A stretch of 64,000 nucleotides of DNA from UBA11891 sp965658355 (GCA_965658355.1 CBFHRX010000004.1:13148-77147), one strand, 5' to 3'. Numbered from the stretch's first letter, positions 33,028 to 42,540 are shown. Notes: a model not told the origin generated them from the sequence alone. Translations and numbers: made by a program.

Positions 33028-33870
33028 TTAGTTGCGAAAGTTTAAAAGATCAGCAGCTGCAGTTAGGTCAGGGACATTTTCAGAGACCTTAAAACCATAA
33101 ACAGCCTGATTGTTTTCTTCAACAAGCTTATGAACCGCCTCAGGAAGTTCTTTTTCCTGTCTCTCAGGATGGACCCTGCAATTTTCCAAATACGGTTTTA
33201 GCAGTTTCCCACTAAAACGGAAGAGGTTCATGCTGACATAAAGGGGGCTGTTAGCAGTCTTTAAAGTCGCTACTTGTTTGGCTGTTGGCTTTTCAATAAT
33301 AGTGGAGAGAAAGCCTTCTTCGTCGTGAAGTAAAACAGCAAACCGACGAATTCTTTCCTCAGGGAAATCCAATCCTGATCTGTCATAACTCACAATAGCA
33401 TGAGGAGAAGAATACGGTTTTAGCAGTTGTGCTAAGCTAGAAGCAGCATACAAATTATCACCGTTGCAAAGCGTGAAAGATCCCTTTTCTAATTCAGGAT
33501 ACTGCGCCATTGCCTGCAAGACTGCATCGGCGGTTCCCATCGGTTTTTGCCTGCCAGGGGGGATGTGTTGAATCGCATAAAAAACAGTTACTTTGGGAGA
33601 TTCAAGTCGTTTCGAATGTGCTTCAAGTGCCGTTTTAAAGGCCTGGTTGTCAGCAGCCGTAATAATATAGATTTCGCGGTAGCCAGCTTCCTTCGCATTT
33701 TCTATGAGGTGAATAAGCAAAGGGGTTTGTGTTTTCCCCAAAGGAATCAAACTCTTGTGGACTTTTTGAGCAATTGAACGGATTTTTGGATCTATTTTTT
33801 CTGTATCCAAAGAGTTCTTCATCCGAGAGGATGCCCCACCTGCCATGATGACCAACCGCGCTTTATTCAT
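33028..33870 (-). CDS. Sugar-1-phosphate nucleotidyltransferase-like protein
   Basis: 280 aa. The N terminus LVIMAGGASSRMK (about 7-19) is the nucleotide-binding loop of NTP transferases; HKSLIPLGKTQTPLLIHLIE follows, and TLCNGDNLYAA is the metal-binding GD block. ISTIIEKPT is also typical. It would activate a sugar-1-phosphate with an NTP. The gene overlaps the GHMP kinase gene by 8 bp and ends the unit that begins with the GH109 gene. The combination suggests conversion of a freed sugar to a nucleotide sugar; the sugar is inferred. Confidence 0.82.
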   Translation of the reverse strand: MNKARLVIMAGGASSRMKNSLDTEKIDPKIRSIAQKVHKSLIPLGKTQTPLLIHLIENAKEAGYREIYIITAADNQAFKTALEAHSKRLESPKVTVFYAIQHIPPGRQKPMGTADAVLQAMAQYPELEKGSFTLCNGDNLYAASSLAQLLKPYSSPHAIVSYDRSGLDFPEERIRRFAVLLHDEEGFLSTIIEKPTAKQVATLKTANSPLYVSMNLFRFSGKLLKPYLENCRVHPERQEKELPEAVHKLVEENNQAVYGFKVSENVPDLTAAADLLNFRN

Positions 33871-34924
33871 GACCAGCGGTTAGGGTTATGCGATACGCCT
33901 TTTTGGCGCCTGCTTTCATATAGGCGTCTATGACGCGCTCTTGATTGGATTCTGTTACCAAGGAGACCATACACCCTCCCCCGCCCGAGCCGATTATTTT
34001 ACTTCCCAATGCGCCCGCATCATTTGCTGAATCGAGCATGTGAACTAAGGCTTTTGGCGTGTTTTGTATGTGGTTTGATAAGATGTGCTGGTGGGCATTG
34101 ATTAGTGTTCCAAGGGTATTTGGATCCGCTTCTCTCAAGAACTCCTGATGGGCTTTCTGTGTAATATCATAATTGTAAATACTCGCATACCAATGGGCGT
34201 GTAAGGAGTCGGGAATTGCCTGTAAGAAACGAGAATAATCGGCAGTAGTGCTTTGCTGTAACTGAAATTGTGGCTCTTTTGCGACTACTGCTTGAAGCGC
34301 TTTTTGTTGCCATTCACGTGCATTTTTAAGAACTGTGAGGGTTTTCTTTTCAACCCCTGACTCGGCTACTACCCAGTGGCAAGTAGGGAGCGGCAAAGGG
34401 TGGGATTGCTGACTATCGGTATCGATATACAGCAATCCCCCTTGTGCAATCGTATACTGGTCCATCAAGCCCCCAGGTTGCTTAAAAGCCAAGACCTCGA
34501 CTTCGTAAGCCCAATGTCCTAAGACTGCATTTGAGGGCTGTGGGATGTTTTGTTGCACATTGAGTAAAAATCGAAGCCAGCCAACCACCAATGCTGACGA
34601 ACTAGAAAGCCCTGCGTTGATAGGGATATCACTTTTTATTCTTAAAGAATACCCTTGGGTAAAGACAGCCCCTTTTTGACGTAAAAAAGTCAAGCCCGAT
34701 TCAAAATAATTGTGAGGAGGCGTATCGACAGTAGGAGTGTCTAGGGGAATTCGAATCTGCTCGCTCGTATCTAGGAGAGTCATCTCAAAGTAATGATCCT
34801 GAATAGCCTCTGCTTTTATGTAGAGAAAGCGATCGATTGTTCCAGCAATAACAGGAAGGCCTAAATAATCTTGGTGGTCACCAAAAAAGCAAATTCTACC
34901 AGGTACCTTAATTGAGAACCCCAT
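33863..34924 (-). CDS. GHMP kinase (galactokinase-like)
   Basis: 353 aa. Short N-terminal part KVPGRICFFGDHQDYLGLPVIA (about 6-27, the sugar-binding G-E-H-x-D-Y variant), the ATP loop SDIPINAGLSSSSALVV (about 114-130) and the C-terminal GSKIIGSGGGGCMVSL block match galactokinase-type GHMP kinases. It probably phosphorylates the anomeric position of a hexose or N-acetylhexosamine. It starts 3 nt after the GH109 gene and overlaps the nucleotidyltransferase gene. Anomeric kinases of this type in such operons often act on GalNAc or galactose. Confidence 0.85.
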   Translation of the reverse strand: MGFSIKVPGRICFFGDHQDYLGLPVIAGTIDRFLYIKAEAIQDHYFEMTLLDTSEQIRIPLDTPTVDTPPHNYFESGLTFLRQKGAVFTQGYSLRIKSDIPINAGLSSSSALVVGWLRFLLNVQQNIPQPSNAVLGHWAYEVEVLAFKQPGGLMDQYTIAQGGLLYIDTDSQQSHPLPLPTCHWVVAESGVEKKTLTVLKNAREWQQKALQAVVAKEPQFQLQQSTTADYSRFLQAIPDSLHAHWYASIYNYDITQKAHQEFLREADPNTLGTLINAHQHILSNHIQNTPKALVHMLDSANDAGALGSKIIGSGGGGCMVSLVTESNQERVIDAYMKAGAKKAYRITLTAGHE

Positions 34925-34927
34925 ATC

Positions 34928-36325
34928 TTATGAAATAATGGACAGAGGCTGGGTCTCTTTCCATCGTCCCCGTGTAAAATCAGGAAAGGCTTGTGGCATC
35001 CCATCTTCTGCTACAGATTTTTCACTCAAAGGGCTTACAGCACTCCAAAAACAACCTTCGTACACATTTTGATCCAAAGGCAGCCCTTTTTGTAAACACT
35101 CTACAATTCGATACCGCATCATAAAGTCCATCCCCCCATGGCCACCCATTTTTTCAGCTAGGGCACCTAATCGTTTGTAGAGTGGATGTTCAAATTGCTC
35201 ATACAATTTCGCAAGATCATCACCCTGCACCCATTGATGATGAGAGTCTGTAATGTCTTCAAACCCCCCTTCAAAAGCAACGCGGGTTGGAAAGCCGGCT
35301 AAGGTTCCAAGCGCTCCTTGAATTAAGTTCAATCGAGAATACGGTCTTGGACTGGTTTCATCCCATTGCACGAGTATGGTTCTCCCCAACTGGGTTTTAA
35401 TGATGGAGGTATTGAGGTCACCCCCCTTAAAATCATATTGATTCCAACGGTGCTCTTTGCCATACTTTTGCGATGCGTATAAATTTCTGCCGATATTAGG
35501 AGTTGAATAGGATACGATTTTGCCAAAAGTATCTTCTCCTCGCGCCAGATTCATATACTGGGCCACAGGGCCGAGTCCGTGAGTGGGATATAGATTCCCA
35601 TTTCGTTTGGCATAATTGGGTGTACGCCAAGAGCCTGTCCCTCGGTCAACCTCGTCCATTTGCCATCGTAACTCATGAATATAAGCTGCTTCTCCGTGAA
35701 GAATAGGACCTATTTTTCCTTGTCTGCATAGGTTTAAGAAGAGTAATTCTTCCCGCCCATAATTGACATTTTCAAGCATCATACAGTGTTTCTGGGTGGC
35801 TTCGGCCGTGTCAACTAAAGCCCACATTTCTTCCACTGTAAGCCCGATAGGCACCTCTACAAAAGCATGAGCACCTGCAAGCATGCTCTCCAAAGCCATA
35901 GGAGCGTGATTTTTCCAATTGGTAGCAATAACAACGACGTCGGCCTTTACTTCTTGAAGCATTTTTTTCCAGGCTTCCTCTTCTCCTGAGTAGGCCGCAA
36001 TATTGGTATGACGATTTCCTTTTCCATGCATTTGACATACTTGAATGGCCTTTTCAACAAGATCCGGATACAAATCACAAACCCCTACAATCTCAGTACC
36101 CTCAATTTGAGCCCATTGTTCAGCATGTCCCTGCCCTCTAAATCCAAGTCCGATAAAAGCCATCTTGATAGTATGTAAGGGTGGAGCAGCAAAATCACCT
36201 ACATATTTTTGATTGTTTTTCGTGGGAGCGTTCCAATTTTGAGAGGGTATGGAGTTGGGGAGTAATACCGCTGCTGAACCCAAGCTCGTCTTTTGCAAAA
36301 AAGCTCTTCTATTTAAGTTTTTCAT
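34928..36325 (-). CDS. GH109-type Gfo/Idh/MocA protein (alpha-N-acetylgalactosaminidase-like)
   Basis: 465 aa. Tat signal (NRRAFLQKTSLGSAAVLL), then a Rossmann domain (KMAFIGLGFRGQGHAEQW) that keeps NAD as a catalytic cofactor in GH109. The stretches MLENVNYGREELLFLN, AYIHELRWQMDEVDRGTG, SWRT and NGNLYPTHGLGPVAQY match GH109 alpha-GalNAcases closely. These remove terminal alpha-GalNAc by an NAD-dependent elimination mechanism. Exported by Tat with NAD bound. First gene of the unit with the kinase and nucleotidyltransferase genes. Confidence 0.88.
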   Translation of the reverse strand: MKNLNRRAFLQKTSLGSAAVLLPNSIPSQNWNAPTKNNQKYVGDFAAPPLHTIKMAFIGLGFRGQGHAEQWAQIEGTEIVGVCDLYPDLVEKAIQVCQMHGKGNRHTNIAAYSGEEEAWKKMLQEVKADVVVIATNWKNHAPMALESMLAGAHAFVEVPIGLTVEEMWALVDTAEATQKHCMMLENVNYGREELLFLNLCRQGKIGPILHGEAAYIHELRWQMDEVDRGTGSWRTPNYAKRNGNLYPTHGLGPVAQYMNLARGEDTFGKIVSYSTPNIGRNLYASQKYGKEHRWNQYDFKGGDLNTSIIKTQLGRTILVQWDETSPRPYSRLNLIQGALGTLAGFPTRVAFEGGFEDITDSHHQWVQGDDLAKLYEQFEHPLYKRLGALAEKMGGHGGMDFMMRYRIVECLQKGLPLDQNVYEGCFWSAVSPLSEKSVAEDGMPQAFPDFTRGRWKETQPLSIIS

Positions 36326-36457
36326 TGTCTATTTACCTTCTTGTATGTCTATAGAAACAGGACTTTTACGATTTTAAATGTAACCTAAAGGATTTAATTA
36401 TTTAATTAGAATTAGGAATTGTTTGATTTTGATTAGTTTGCATAAAAAGAAAAGAGG

Positions 36458-37123
36458 ATGAGAAAAGTATGTTTGGGGCTTATTGGCCTTTTAGTTTTAG
36501 CGTGTAGTACACCCAAAAAAGACACCTATTTTTTAGCACTAGGCGATAGCTATACTATTGGTGAAGGAGTTGAACAAGCAGAGCGCTGGCCTGTGCAGTT
36601 GGTGCAAGATCTTAAAGAAAGAGGCTATACCATGGACTCGCTTCAAATAATTGCCAGAACAGGATGGACAACAGATGAATTATTACTAGGGGTGTTAGAA
36701 AGTCCGGTATTGCCAGCCTATGATTTGGTCACGGTAATGGTTGGAGTTAACAACCAATTCAGGGGTAGAAGTTTAGAGAACTTTAGAAAAGAACTCGCAA
36801 TCTTATTAGAAAAAAGTCTCCAATACGCGGGTGGAGACACCGAAAAAGTGTTCGTTATATCCATACCCGATTGGGGGGTTACCCCCTTTGCAGGAACGAG
36901 AGATAAAGACAAAATTGCCAGTGAAATAGATGCTTTTAATGCAGAAATAATCAAGCTGAGTAAAAGCCTTAATGTTCGCTATATTGATGTTACGGAACTC
37001 TCTCGAAAAGCGGCTATAGACACAAGCTTATTAGCCACTGATGGGCTTCACCCAAGTGGCTTGATGTATGCAGAATGGGTTGATAAAATGGGTCCGATAA
37101 TTTATGATTCCATACATGAGTGA
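36458..37123 (+). CDS. SGNH/GDSL hydrolase lipoprotein
   Basis: 221 aa. Lipobox VLAC (Cys16). Block I GDSYTIGEG (Ser about 32), block III Gly in ARTGWTTDELL, block V-like VTVMVGVNNQFRG (N) and the C-terminal DGLHPS (Asp and His) form the complete SGNH esterase site. It cleaves ester bonds on lipids or acetylated sugars; which is unknown. The last 20 nt overlap the start of the kynureninase gene, so they are probably co-transcribed. Confidence 0.87.
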   Translation: MRKVCLGLIGLLVLACSTPKKDTYFLALGDSYTIGEGVEQAERWPVQLVQDLKERGYTMDSLQIIARTGWTTDELLLGVLESPVLPAYDLVTVMVGVNNQFRGRSLENFRKELAILLEKSLQYAGGDTEKVFVISIPDWGVTPFAGTRDKDKIASEIDAFNAEIIKLSKSLNVRYIDVTELSRKAAIDTSLLATDGLHPSGLMYAEWVDKMGPIIYDSIHE

Positions 37124-38378
37124 TTGGGAGGTTCATGCGACGGAAAAAGATGCGCAAGATCCACTCGCCGCTTTTTATGACAGGTTCTCACACAATCCTA
37201 ATGAAATTTACTTGGATGGAAACTCATTGGGAAAATTACCTCTGGGAGTGTCGGATCAATTGCAAGAAGTTATTAGCCAGCAATGGGGTCAGAATCTAAT
37301 TCGTTCCTGGAATGACCACTGGCTAGAAGCAACGCATAGAATTGGGGGCAAATTAGCAGGTCTTTTCAGGGCTGACCCGGAGGAACTTATTATTGGAGAA
37401 TCAACTTCAGTTCGTCTTTTTCAGATCGCCCAAGCCCTGGTGAACGCGTCTCTATTTCCGAATAGACTGCTTACAGACTCCTTTAACTTTCCAACAGACC
37501 AATACATAATTGACCGTATTAGTATGCAGTTTTTTAGTCAACCAGCAGTCTGTATTGACTATGATGAGTCTTCTGTATATGCGGATTTACCCTTATTGGA
37601 AAAGGCCTTCCAAAACCAGCCAGGCATCTACTGTTTGAGCTTGGTGACCTATAAAAGTGGCTATGTCTACCCCATGCAGCAATTGAATGAGCTGGCAGCG
37701 GAAAACAACAGCATCATAATTTGGGATCTGAGTCATGCGGCAGGCGTTATTGACATCGATTTTAAAAAAACCAGAACCAGAGTTGCTATTGGTTGTACCT
37801 ATAAATATTTAAATGGGGGCCCAGGAGCACCGGCCTTTTTATACGTAGAAAAGGCTTTGTTAAACCAACTTGAGAATCCAATAGCGGGCTGGTTTGGCCA
37901 TGCGCGACCTTTTGATTTTTCCCCCCACTTTCAAGCAGCTACTACCATTCAAAAAATGGCGATAGGCACTCCTTCTATACTGTCTTTAGTAGCTTTAGAA
38001 AAAGGAGTGGAGATTACGTTAGAAGCAGGGATTGAGGCCATTCGCCAGAAAAGCAGGGAACAAACCCAATTTCTTTTTGATTTACTTCGAACAAAAGTGG
38101 AGCCTCAAGGGATAAAAATAGAAAGCCCTTCTGACCCTCAGTATCGAGGATCCCATATCTCTATTTCACATCCTGAAGCATGGCGAATCGTAAAAGCACT
38201 TCAAAAGGGAAGCCCTGAGGTTGTTCCGGATTATCGGCCAGATCGCTTTATCCGTCTTGGAATTGCTCCTCTTTACACCCGATTTAAAGACCTCTTCGAT
38301 ACAGTGGTGCGCTTGGAGACGATTATTAGCAGCAAAGAATATTCACAGTATTCAACAGAAAAGCCTCAAGTGACATAA
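37104..38378 (+). CDS. kynU: Kynureninase
   Basis: PLP enzyme that cleaves kynurenine to anthranilate and alanine in tryptophan catabolism. YLDGNSLGKLP (about 35-45), SFNFPTDQY and IIWDLSHAAGV lead to the Schiff-base Lys in GCTYKYLNGGPGAPAF; the C-terminal RPDRFIRLGIAPLY contacts the cofactor phosphate and substrate. Full length at 424 aa. The ATG at 37104 and one at 37116 are both possible; both overlap the SGNH stop. Other kyn genes are not in the window. Confidence 0.93.
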   Translation: MIPYMSDWEVHATEKDAQDPLAAFYDRFSHNPNEIYLDGNSLGKLPLGVSDQLQEVISQQWGQNLIRSWNDHWLEATHRIGGKLAGLFRADPEELIIGESTSVRLFQIAQALVNASLFPNRLLTDSFNFPTDQYIIDRISMQFFSQPAVCIDYDESSVYADLPLLEKAFQNQPGIYCLSLVTYKSGYVYPMQQLNELAAENNSIIIWDLSHAAGVIDIDFKKTRTRVAIGCTYKYLNGGPGAPAFLYVEKALLNQLENPIAGWFGHARPFDFSPHFQAATTIQKMAIGTPSILSLVALEKGVEITLEAGIEAIRQKSREQTQFLFDLLRTKVEPQGIKIESPSDPQYRGSHISISHPEAWRIVKALQKGSPEVVPDYRPDRFIRLGIAPLYTRFKDLFDTVVRLETIISSKEYSQYSTEKPQVT

Positions 38379-38499
38379 GATCGTTTGCACAACTTCTGGG
38401 GCATGTCAAGCATACCCGAAACGAGTATTTGGCGTCCTCATTTTTAAGGCTGTTTTAAATCGGGAGAAATACTTATTTTGCAGGATCAATTTTGAACTT

Positions 38500-40842
38500 A
38501 TGGACAGTAGAAAAAACCTTTTTAAAGCACTGATTGCGACTGTGTTAATCGTAATAGTGAGTGCTTGTACTCCATCAGCATCCAAGAATCCAGACGCCAT
38601 AGAGGAGAAAGTAGCGAGCCTACTGAGTCAGATGACTTTAGAAGAAAAAGTAGGTCAAATGGCTCAAATTAACCTAACAGTTATTGCAAAAGGCCCTCAT
38701 AAATGGGGCTCCTTTGAGCCCATGGAGCTAGACACCGCTCGAGTGGCAAAAGCCCTAGAAAAATACCATGTAGGATCGGTTCTCAACACCACCAATAATA
38801 AAGCACGTAGTCCAAAAGAATGGAATAGAGTCATCGGGGAACTCCAACAGCATGCTTCCAAAACTCGATTGGGAATCCCCATTGTTTACGGTTTGGACGG
38901 TATCCACGGGGCAAATTATGTTGCCGGAGCCACCTTATTTCCACAGCAAGTAGCTGTAGCGGCAAGCTGGAACCCTAAAAATGCCTACGAAATGGCACGG
39001 ATTACAGCCTATGATACCAAGGCAAGTAGCATCCCTTGGAATTTCTCTCCTGTTTTAGATTTGGGATTGGATGCCAGATTCCCTCGACAATTTGAAACCT
39101 TTGGTGAAGATCCTTACTTGGCTTCAGAAATGGGGGAACAAGCTATTTTAGGGTATCAAGGTTCCGATAACAACATCAGCACTCCTTACACCTTAGCAGC
39201 TTGTATGAAGCATTTCATGGGCTACCAAATCACCCGTACAGGAAAAGACAGAACACCTGCTTATATCCCCGAGCACCAATTGCGAGAGATCCATTTACCC
39301 TCTTTTAAAAGAGCAATTGATGCAGGCGCTAAAACAATCATGATCAACTCGGGATTGATTAATTCGATGCCTGTACATGCGAATAGGTATCTACTAACCA
39401 CCCTACTCCAAGAAGAACTTGGTTTTGAAGGCGTGGTATTGACAGATTGGGAAGACATCAATAAACTTCACGACAGAGACAAGGTAGCGGCCTCTCGTAA
39501 AGAGGCTATAAAAATGGCAATCAATGCTGGTATAGACATGTCTATGGTGCCTTATGACTACGAAGAATTTTGTGACAATCTAGTAGCCCTTGTAAAAGAA
39601 AATCAGGTATCAATGGCACGGATAGACAATGCTGTTTCAAAGATTCTACGTTTAAAATTTGAGCTAAACCTCTTTGAAAAAGCGGTTTCTGACCCGGCTG
39701 ATTATCCTGATTTCGGGAGTGATAAACACGAAAAACTGTCGTACAATACGGCGGCTGAAGCCATTACATTATTGCAAAATAATAAGGCAATCTTACCCCT
39801 TAAAAAAGGACAGAAAATACTTGTTACTGGGCCCAATGCCAATACAATGCGCCCCTTAAATGGAGCCTGGTCGTATTCATGGCAAGGAGAAAAGACGGAT
39901 TTTTTTACAGAAAAGTACAATACCTTTTACGAAGCTATAGCACAAAAATTTGGTCGTCAAAATGTGAGCTTTGTCCCTGGAATTTCATATCCTGTAAATG
40001 AAGATTATGACAATGAGCCAAGATTCGAATATTATGATCAAAATAAGGATCAATTTGAAAAGGCTATTCGCACAGCACGTTATGCCGATGTCGTTCTTTT
40101 GTGCTTAGGCGAAAATACCTATACCGAAAAGCCTGGAGATCTTAACGATCTTGAATTACATCCTCTTCAATTGGAATTTGCACAGCGTATTATTCAAACA
40201 GGAACCCCTGTAGTATTGATATTGAACGAAGGGCGCCCGAGATTGATTACCAAAATCGCAAATAAAGTAGCGGGGATCGTACAAACATATTTGCCTGGAA
40301 ATCATGGTGGCGATGCCTTGGCGGCGATACTCTCTGGTGAGGTAAATCCTTCTGGGAAGCTTCCGTATTCCTATCCCTTGTATCAGAACGCCCTCACCAA
40401 CTACAATTACAAACCCTCTCAAACGCAAAACAATGCCCAGGGAGCTTATAATTATGTAGGGCAAGTCAAAAATTTATTTGATTTTGGACACGGATTATCC
40501 TATACCACTTTCGAATCTTCAGGGCTAAAAGTAAACGCTACAGAAGTGGCTGTAACAGACACTTTATCTATTGCTGTCAAAGTAAAAAACACCGGTAAGC
40601 AGGCAGGAAAAGAAACGATTATGTTGTATTCGAGTGATCATTACGCCAGTTTAACGCCGGATGTAAAACGATTGCGGAGATTCCAGAAAATTGCCATAGC
40701 CCCAGGGGAAACGAAAGAAGTTCGTTTTCAACTTCCCGTTTCTGAATTGGCTCTGGTGAATGCTGATTTGGAAACCGTAGTAGAGCCAGGAGTATTTGAT
40801 TTAACAATCGGAACAGAAAAGGTTGAGATAACGGTTCAATAA
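38500..40842 (+). CDS. GH3 beta-glucosidase-like lipoprotein
   Basis: 780 aa. Lipobox VSAC (Cys about 23) places it on a membrane. GH3 N domain: KVGQMAQINLT, IPIVYGLDGIHG, NFSPVLDLGLDARF, RQFETFGEDPYLA and CMKHFMGYQ, with the nucleophile Asp in GVVLTDWEDI. GH3 C domain: VLLCLGENTYTEKPGDLNDLEL near 520-545. A C-terminal fibronectin-III-like domain (KVKNTGKQAGKETIMLY) ends the protein. It probably removes terminal beta-glucose from oligosaccharides in the periplasm. No other PUL components are adjacent. Confidence 0.93.
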   Translation: MDSRKNLFKALIATVLIVIVSACTPSASKNPDAIEEKVASLLSQMTLEEKVGQMAQINLTVIAKGPHKWGSFEPMELDTARVAKALEKYHVGSVLNTTNNKARSPKEWNRVIGELQQHASKTRLGIPIVYGLDGIHGANYVAGATLFPQQVAVAASWNPKNAYEMARITAYDTKASSIPWNFSPVLDLGLDARFPRQFETFGEDPYLASEMGEQAILGYQGSDNNISTPYTLAACMKHFMGYQITRTGKDRTPAYIPEHQLREIHLPSFKRAIDAGAKTIMINSGLINSMPVHANRYLLTTLLQEELGFEGVVLTDWEDINKLHDRDKVAASRKEAIKMAINAGIDMSMVPYDYEEFCDNLVALVKENQVSMARIDNAVSKILRLKFELNLFEKAVSDPADYPDFGSDKHEKLSYNTAAEAITLLQNNKAILPLKKGQKILVTGPNANTMRPLNGAWSYSWQGEKTDFFTEKYNTFYEAIAQKFGRQNVSFVPGISYPVNEDYDNEPRFEYYDQNKDQFEKAIRTARYADVVLLCLGENTYTEKPGDLNDLELHPLQLEFAQRIIQTGTPVVLILNEGRPRLITKIANKVAGIVQTYLPGNHGGDALAAILSGEVNPSGKLPYSYPLYQNALTNYNYKPSQTQNNAQGAYNYVGQVKNLFDFGHGLSYTTFESSGLKVNATEVAVTDTLSIAVKVKNTGKQAGKETIMLYSSDHYASLTPDVKRLRRFQKIAIAPGETKEVRFQLPVSELALVNADLETVVEPGVFDLTIGTEKVEITVQ

Positions 40843-40847
40843 GCTCT

Positions 40848-41234
40848 ATGTACGATGTTTTATTGTACCTACATTTAGGTACTATTGCTCCCTGTATTCT
40901 TTTAGGCGCTTATTTGATTGGCTTCCAAAAGGGAACCCTTTCACATAAGCGTCTGGGAAAAGTCTATATGGGGCTAATTTTCTTTTCTTCTGTTGTGTCT
41001 CTGTTTATGGAAGCCAAGGTAGGACCCCAATTTCTGAATCATTTTGGATGGATTCACAGCCTGTCTCTTGTCACTATAGCCACCGTTCCCGTAAGTATTC
41101 AGGCGGCTAGAAAGGGAGCTATTAAAAGGCATCAGCGGACCATGTTATTACTCTATTTTTCAGGCCTACTAATAGCAGGAGGATTCACGCTTTTCCCAGG
41201 GCGATTTTTACATCATGTTTTTTTTAAAGCCTAA
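40848..41234 (+). CDS. DUF2306-type membrane protein
   Basis: 128 aa with four TM helices (about 6-24, 40-56, 68-86 and 100-118). Motif SHKRLGKVYMGLIFFS and the later KRHQRTMLLLYFSG match the DUF2306/heme-cofactor-like small membrane family, where paired His residues are conserved. No function is established. It starts 5 nt after the GH3 gene and 3 nt before the next, so the three share an mRNA. Confidence 0.7.
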   Translation: MYDVLLYLHLGTIAPCILLGAYLIGFQKGTLSHKRLGKVYMGLIFFSSVVSLFMEAKVGPQFLNHFGWIHSLSLVTIATVPVSIQAARKGAIKRHQRTMLLLYFSGLLIAGGFTLFPGRFLHHVFFKA

Positions 41235-41237
41235 TGT

Positions 41238-42449
41238 ATGCGTACATCGACTTTCTTTTTGTTTCTCTTACTGATGACTTCATGCACGCAAAAAAATTCT
41301 CCCTTGGATCGGATCATGCGATCTGATAAAAAAGAAATAAAAGCGATTGCAGAATCTCTTCACAAGCATGCTGTTCAAATTCGCTATACGCAGATAGAAC
41401 GAGATAGCGCTATGCGTCCCCACTTTAAATCGTATGACTTTGGGGTCAATGAATCGCGTTATTTCTACCCGGCAAGTACAGCAAAACTTCCTGTTGCGGC
41501 ATTGGCACTTCAACGACTAAGAGAATTGCAGCAGCAAGGAATTCCGATTGATAGTGAAACCCCATTTCGAATTAGAGATCCCAGAAATAACACGATACTA
41601 GTAGAAAAAGACAGCACTCATGTCAATAATAAAGTCACCATTGCTCACCTGATCAAAAAAATATTTTTAGTAAGTGATAATGACGCTTATAACTATTTAT
41701 TTGATTTTCTAGGACGAGATTACATCAATCAAGAGCTCGAGAAAAAGGGCTTTACAGACATTCAAATACACCACAAATTTTTATTTGGAGCGGATAATGT
41801 AAACAGCTGGGAGTACGAATTTTTTAAGGGTAAGAATAGCATTTACACACAACACTCTCAGCAGTCAAAATACGCTAAAAGCAATGCCGGTTTAGCTGAT
41901 GTTATGAAAGGGAAAGGCTATATTGACAAGGGCGAATTAAAGAATATCCCCATGGATTTTAGCCACAAAAATCGGTTGTCGATATACAGTTTAGAAGGGC
42001 TTCTGAAAAGACTTATTTTTCCAGAAACAGTTCCTATATCCCAGCAGTTTGACTTAGAAGAGGAAGATTATACTTTCTTGCGGCATTGGATGAGTCGGAC
42101 AACTTTGGAGAGCACATCCCCACGCTACACAGAAGCGGAAGGCTATTACGACAGTTATGTGAAATTTTTGATTTACGGGGATCAACCCGGAAAGATGAAT
42201 CCCAAGATTCGTGTTTTTAATAAAGTTGGGGATGCCTATGGAACACTCACTGACACGGCTTATGTTGTTGATAATGAGTCGAATATTGAGTTTTTTCTCA
42301 CGGCAACGGTATTTGTAAATGCCAATGAAATCTTCAATGATGACAACTACGAATACGATGAACTCGGTTTCCCTTTTCTGGGTGAATTAGGGCGGCAAAT
42401 ACTTCAATGGGAGCAAAAAAGAAAGCAGGCCCATCAGCCTGCTTTGTAA
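41238..42449 (+). CDS. Class A beta-lactamase-like serine hydrolase, lipoprotein
   Basis: 403 aa. Lipobox LLMTSC (Cys16). The active-site Ser-x-x-Lys is STAK (about 80-83), followed by VSDNDAYN (SDN-like) and KVGDAYG in place of the usual KTG, so the beta-lactamase/transpeptidase fold is intact. The surroundings (RYFYPASTAKLPVAAL) match class A enzymes. An inserted region of about 120 residues between SDN and KVG is longer than in classical class A enzymes. It may act on peptidoglycan or other amides rather than beta-lactams. A 9-bp hairpin lies inside its last codons. Confidence 0.8.
   Translation: MRTSTFFLFLLLMTSCTQKNSPLDRIMRSDKKEIKAIAESLHKHAVQIRYTQIERDSAMRPHFKSYDFGVNESRYFYPASTAKLPVAALALQRLRELQQQGIPIDSETPFRIRDPRNNTILVEKDSTHVNNKVTIAHLIKKIFLVSDNDAYNYLFDFLGRDYINQELEKKGFTDIQIHHKFLFGADNVNSWEYEFFKGKNSIYTQHSQQSKYAKSNAGLADVMKGKGYIDKGELKNIPMDFSHKNRLSIYSLEGLLKRLIFPETVPISQQFDLEEEDYTFLRHWMSRTTLESTSPRYTEAEGYYDSYVKFLIYGDQPGKMNPKIRVFNKVGDAYGTLTDTAYVVDNESNIEFFLTATVFVNANEIFNDDNYEYDELGFPFLGELGRQILQWEQKRKQAHQPAL
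42411..42445 (-). terminator. Hairpin inside the 3' end of the lactamase-like gene
   Basis: AAAGCAGGC/GCCTGCTTT with loop CCATCA (42422-42445). On the minus strand it is followed by CTTTTTTG, so it can terminate the minus-strand small transcription unit at 42.5 kb. On the plus strand the T-run is short. Confidence 0.6.
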
Positions 42450-42471
42450 ATAGTAGATAAGAATTTAGTTC

Positions 42472-42537
42472 CTAAAAGGCCTCAGTATTGAGGGCCTGAA
42501 GTCTTGAACTAATTCTTAAATAATTATCATAAGACAT
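42472..42537 (-). CDS. 21-codon orphan ORF with a very strong Shine-Dalgarno
   Basis: ATG at 42537, stop TAG at 42472-42474; the product begins MSYDNYLRISS and ends LQALNTEAF. AGAAAGGAGGTGT (42541-42553) lies 5 nt upstream as GGAGGT plus spacer. It pairs over about 12 nt with the 16S 3' end, while most Bacteroidota genes have no SD. A consensus promoter (42602-42631) and hairpins downstream make this a free-standing unit. No homologue recognised. It could be a small protein, a leader peptide or a decoy RNA for the anti-SD. Confidence 0.6.
   Translation of the reverse strand: MSYDNYLRISSRLQALNTEAF
42474..42497 (-). terminator. Hairpin at the end of the 21-codon ORF
   Basis: On the minus strand AGGCCCTCA-ATAC-TGAGGCC (one bulged C) followed by TTTT; it overlaps the last codons. 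Confidence 0.55.
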
Positions 42538-42540
42538 AAG

